NCBI GenBank assembly: GCA_028712375.1
Contig: JAQTQG010000009.1
Span: 1 to 47,830 of the forward strand
Reading direction: 5' to 3'
Length of the DNA: 47,830 nt
Source of the DNA: Candidatus Omnitrophota bacterium
GTDB taxonomy: Bacteria; Omnitrophota; Gorgyraeia; Gygaellales; Profunditerraquicolaceae
Positions 44,533 to 47,830 of the stretch are shown one piece after another. Each line of letters opens with the position of its first letter. Position 1 is the stretch's first letter. The translations under genes were made by a program, and so were the position numbers. The notes under the pieces are model-generated. The model was given only the letters and a program-made list of their open reading frames with translations, was not told the origin of the DNA and ran no database searches.

Positions 44533-46824
44533 ATGGAACTAAAGTTAACTCCCAATGCCATCAAAGTCCTGGAACGCAGGTATCTGCGTAAGGATCAGGA
44601 AGGCAGGCTCATTGAAACTCCGGAACAAATGTTTACCCGGGTAGCTAGTGCTATTGCTATTGCTGATAAAGAGTATGGAGTAAATGAGCAAGGGATTAAA
44701 GCCCTGCAGGATGCATTTTTTAAGATGATGATTAATTTGGAATTCTTGCCGAATTCTCCTTGTTTAATGAATGCGGGAAAAGAGCTCGGGCAGCTTTCGG
44801 CTTGTTTTACTCTTCCGATTGAAGATTCCATGGAATCAATTTTTGAAACCTTAAAGATTACCAGCCTGATTCATAAATCCGGCGGCGGGACAGGATTCAA
44901 TTTTTCCCGCCTGCGCCCGAAAAATGCCGTAGTTAAAACTACCGGCGGCGTAGCTTCGGGGCCGATTTCTTTTATGCGTGTTTATGATGCGGCAACCGAG
45001 GCAGTTAAACAGGGCGGGACCCGGCGCGGGGCCAATATGGGGATCCTGCGGGTGGACCATCCGGATATCATGGAGTTTATTACTTGCAAAGAAAACAACA
45101 ATCACATTACTAATTTTAATATTTCCGTCGCAATTACTGATGAGTTTATGCGCCGGCTGGCCAAGGGTGAAGACTATGATTTAATTGACCCGCATACGCA
45201 TAAGCCCGTGCAAAAAATTAACAGTAAAGAAGTATTCAACTTAATTGTAAAACAGGCGCATAAAAACGGTGAACCGGGGATTATTTTTATCGACCGGATC
45301 AACCAATATAATCCTACTCCTGAATTGGGGATGATTGAAAGCACCAATCCTTGCGGCGAGCAGCCGTTATTGCCTTATGAAAGCTGCGATTTAGGTTCGA
45401 TAAACCTGGATCAGATGTGTAAAAAAACAGGATCCAGCTGCCAGATTGATTGGGAGAGGTTAAGGGAAGTAACCAGTTTAGCGGTGCACTTTTTAGATAA
45501 TTTAATTGATGTAAATAAATTTCCTCTTCCGGAGATTGAGAAAGCAACTAAAGCTACCCGTAAGATAGGTTTAGGCGTTATGGGATGGGCAAGCCTTTTG
45601 ATCCGCTTGAATATTCCTTATAACAGCGAAGAGGCAGTGGCTTTAGCAGAAAAAGTAATGTCTTTTATTTTGGATGAAGCCAACAGAAAATCCCTGGAAT
45701 TAGGCAAGACCAAAGGCGTATTTCCTGCTTTTAAGGGAAGTATTTATGATAGAAAAGACGGTTTAACCAGAATGCGTAATGCTACGTTAACCACCATTGC
45801 TCCTACGGGAACTATTAGCATCATTGCCGGGCCTTGTTCTTCCGGGATTGAACCTTTGTTTGCGTTATCATACCATCGCAGCGTAATGGACAATGATAAA
45901 TTGGTGGAAGTGGAGCCTCTTTTTGAACAGGTTGCCCGTCAGCGTGGATTTTACAGCAGCCAGCTGATGGAAAAGATCGCTCAGAACGCCTCGATCAAAG
46001 ATATTAAAGAAATTCCCGAGGATGTGCGCCGGGTTTTTGTGACTTCGCATGATATTGCTCCCGAGTGGCATGTGCGTATGCAGGCGGCTTTCCAGAAATA
46101 CGTGCATAATGCTACCAGTAAGACAATTAATTTCCCTCATGAAGCAACCATTGAAGAAGTACGCAAGTCTTATGTCCTGGCTTTTGATTCCAACTGCAAA
46201 GGCATCACCATCTATCGCGACAGAAGCCGTGAAGAGCAGGTATTAAATGTGGGCAAGCCCAAAGAAAAGCAGGAAGTAAGGAGTATCCATGAAGTTAAGA
46301 AAGAGATTGCTCCGCGTCCGCGCCCGGAAGTAATTATCGGGACCACGACCAAAGTGTCCACCGGCTGCGGTAATCTTTATGTAACGATAAATATTGATGA
46401 AGACGGTAAGCCTTTTGAGTTATTTACTCAGATGGGTAAAGCCGGAGGATGCGCCGCCAGTCAGCTGGAGGCAACCGGCCGTTTAGTTTCCCTGGCCTTC
46501 CGCGCAAATATTGAAGTAAAATCGATTATTGAACAGTTGCGTAATATCCGCTGTCCTTCTCCTTCCTGGGAAAAGGGCCAAAGGATATTTTCCTGTGCGG
46601 ATGCGATTGCCCGCGTGATCGAACGCCGCTTGGTAAATGTGCAGCCGGTGGCAATCGCGGATTCCGTAACTATTCCCATGAAACATTCGCATGATGATCA
46701 ACTGCAGCCTGTAGATTTAGATGAACAGGTTAATATTGTCGGAATGTGCCCGGATTGCGGAGGCGCTTTGCGCCATGAAGAAGGCTGTGTTAAATGTCAT
46801 GGTTGCGGTTATTCTAAGTGTTAA
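44533..46824 (+). CDS. nrdJ: Adenosylcobalamin-dependent (class II) ribonucleoside-diphosphate reductase
   Basis: SGGGTGFNFSRLRPK, STNPCGEQPLLPYESCDLGSINL, NATLTTIAPTGTISIIAG; C-terminal TSCPD-type region and CPDCGG...CHGCGYSKC zinc motif. Confidence 0.95.
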   Translation: MELKLTPNAIKVLERRYLRKDQEGRLIETPEQMFTRVASAIAIADKEYGVNEQGIKALQDAFFKMMINLEFLPNSPCLMNAGKELGQLSACFTLPIEDSMESIFETLKITSLIHKSGGGTGFNFSRLRPKNAVVKTTGGVASGPISFMRVYDAATEAVKQGGTRRGANMGILRVDHPDIMEFITCKENNNHITNFNISVAITDEFMRRLAKGEDYDLIDPHTHKPVQKINSKEVFNLIVKQAHKNGEPGIIFIDRINQYNPTPELGMIESTNPCGEQPLLPYESCDLGSINLDQMCKKTGSSCQIDWERLREVTSLAVHFLDNLIDVNKFPLPEIEKATKATRKIGLGVMGWASLLIRLNIPYNSEEAVALAEKVMSFILDEANRKSLELGKTKGVFPAFKGSIYDRKDGLTRMRNATLTTIAPTGTISIIAGPCSSGIEPLFALSYHRSVMDNDKLVEVEPLFEQVARQRGFYSSQLMEKIAQNASIKDIKEIPEDVRRVFVTSHDIAPEWHVRMQAAFQKYVHNATSKTINFPHEATIEEVRKSYVLAFDSNCKGITIYRDRSREEQVLNVGKPKEKQEVRSIHEVKKEIAPRPRPEVIIGTTTKVSTGCGNLYVTINIDEDGKPFELFTQMGKAGGCAASQLEATGRLVSLAFRANIEVKSIIEQLRNIRCPSPSWEKGQRIFSCADAIARVIERRLVNVQPVAIADSVTIPMKHSHDDQLQPVDLDEQVNIVGMCPDCGGALRHEEGCVKCHGCGYSKC

Positions 46825-46831
46825 TCCTTAA

Positions 46832-46871
46832 GTTAGAGGCAGCGGTTATTTAAGCAGCCGTTGCCTCTAAC
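46832..46871 (+). terminator. Strong hairpin after nrdJ
   Basis: GTTAGAGGCAGCGG ... CCGTTGCCTCTAAC, 14-bp stem with one G:T wobble, 12-nt loop; T-rich sequence follows. Confidence 0.7.
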
Positions 46872-46893
46872 ATTCTAATTTTCCCTAAAGAAA

Positions 46894-47830
46894 ATGAATA
46901 ATTATGATGTAATTGTTGTCGGTGCCGGGCATGCTGGTATCGAAGCCAGCCTGGCGTGCGCCCGGATGGGGGCAAAAACCCTCATGCTCACTTTAGATAT
47001 TGATTCTATCGGCAGGATGAGTTGTAATCCGGCTATCGGCGGGGTAGGCAAGGGGCAGTTGGTAAAAGATCTGGATGCTCTAGGCGGAGCGATGGGTATT
47101 GCCGCGGATAGCTGTGCTATACAATTCCGCGTCCTCAATTCTTCCCGGGGAGAGGCAGTGCAGTCGTCGCGGGCGCAGATTGATATGCGCAAATATAACC
47201 GGTATATGTGCAGGTTGCTTAAGCGTCAGGAGAACTTGACGGTCAAGGAGGCAGAGGCGCTTAAGTTGATAGCCAGCGATGGAAAGATTTCCGGAGTAAT
47301 TACGGATAAAGGATCAATTTCTGCTAAATGCGTGATTATTTGCCCGGGAACTTTTTTAAACGGCTTAATTCATGTAGGCCTGGAGCATTCTAGCGGCGGA
47401 AGGATTAATGAACGCGCCAGTATCGGCCTGGCGGATAATTTAAAAGAACTGGGATTTAATCTGTTGTGTTTTAAGACCGGCACCTGCCCGCGCCTGGATA
47501 AAAATACCATTAGTTACCAGGGCCTTATAAAACAAGATGGTGATTTAATCCCAAAGCCGTTTTCCTTCTCGACAAAAAATGTAAAACGTAAACAAGTCCC
47601 CTGTTATATAACTTATACCAATAAAACAACGCATGAAATTATTCGGAATAACTTAAGCCGTTCTCCGCTTTATTCAGGGAAGATCAAGGCTACCGGAGTC
47701 CGGTATTGCCCGTCTATTGAAGATAAAATTGTTAAGTTTGCCGATAAACAACGGCACCAGGTTTTTCTGGAACCGGAAGGTTTAGGGGTGGTGGATGTTT
47801 ATCCTAACGGTGTTTCAACCAGCTTGCCCA
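46894..47830 (+). CDS. mnmG: tRNA uridine 5-carboxymethylaminomethyl modification enzyme MnmG (partial, runs off window)
   Basis: MNNYDVIVVGAGHAGIEASLACARMG...SCNPAIGGVGKGQLVKDLDALGG...RVLNSSRGEAVQSSRAQ. Absent from the ORF track, presumably because it is open at the window end. Confidence 0.95.
   Translation, partial: MNNYDVIVVGAGHAGIEASLACARMGAKTLMLTLDIDSIGRMSCNPAIGGVGKGQLVKDLDALGGAMGIAADSCAIQFRVLNSSRGEAVQSSRAQIDMRKYNRYMCRLLKRQENLTVKEAEALKLIASDGKISGVITDKGSISAKCVIICPGTFLNGLIHVGLEHSSGGRINERASIGLADNLKELGFNLLCFKTGTCPRLDKNTISYQGLIKQDGDLIPKPFSFSTKNVKRKQVPCYITYTNKTTHEIIRNNLSRSPLYSGKIKATGVRYCPSIEDKIVKFADKQRHQVFLEPEGLGVVDVYPNGVSTSLP

Noticed and set aside
1-47830. CRISPR arrays, tRNA/rRNA genes, transposases or prophage genes
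   Set aside because: No regularly spaced identical repeats, RNA-gene signatures or recombinase motifs were recognised. The only tandem DNA repeats are the two hairpin units at 43104 and 43177.

Overview
The window is dominated by one giant reading frame on the + strand. Frame 1 is open from base 1 to the TAA at 27910-27912 (about 9,300 codons) and is interrupted by a single in-frame TAA at 5779-5781. The ORF track therefore shows two ORFs (1926 aa and 7327 aa), but they share one frame and read as one mosaic protein. Recognisable modules are: four HAD-like domains with progressively eroded catalytic motifs, a PRPP-synthetase-like domain, a degenerate phosphoglycerate-kinase-like domain, a tandemly duplicated GNAT-HAD pair, ten recurrent zincin-like HE motifs, four transglutaminase/papain-like Cys-His modules (two in a large duplicated HE + Cys-His + TPR block), a multi-helix membrane region, 31-aa HEAT repeats, a lipase-like C-terminal domain and a Pro-rich tail. 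Downstream come a TolB/PD40-type propeller protein, PilZ-domain genes, and a carbohydrate-uptake/processing locus. That locus has an ABC sugar-binding lipoprotein, two permeases, two related clan-A-type glycosidases, a tandem-duplicated glycan-binding-like protein, a TPR protein, a ROK regulator, a coiled-coil protein and a LacI regulator. The window ends with a class II B12-dependent ribonucleotide reductase and the 5' part of mnmG, which the ORF track omits. The style (giant ORF, gene content) suggests Omnitrophota or a relative, but that is inference. No tRNA, rRNA, CRISPR array or transposase was recognised.
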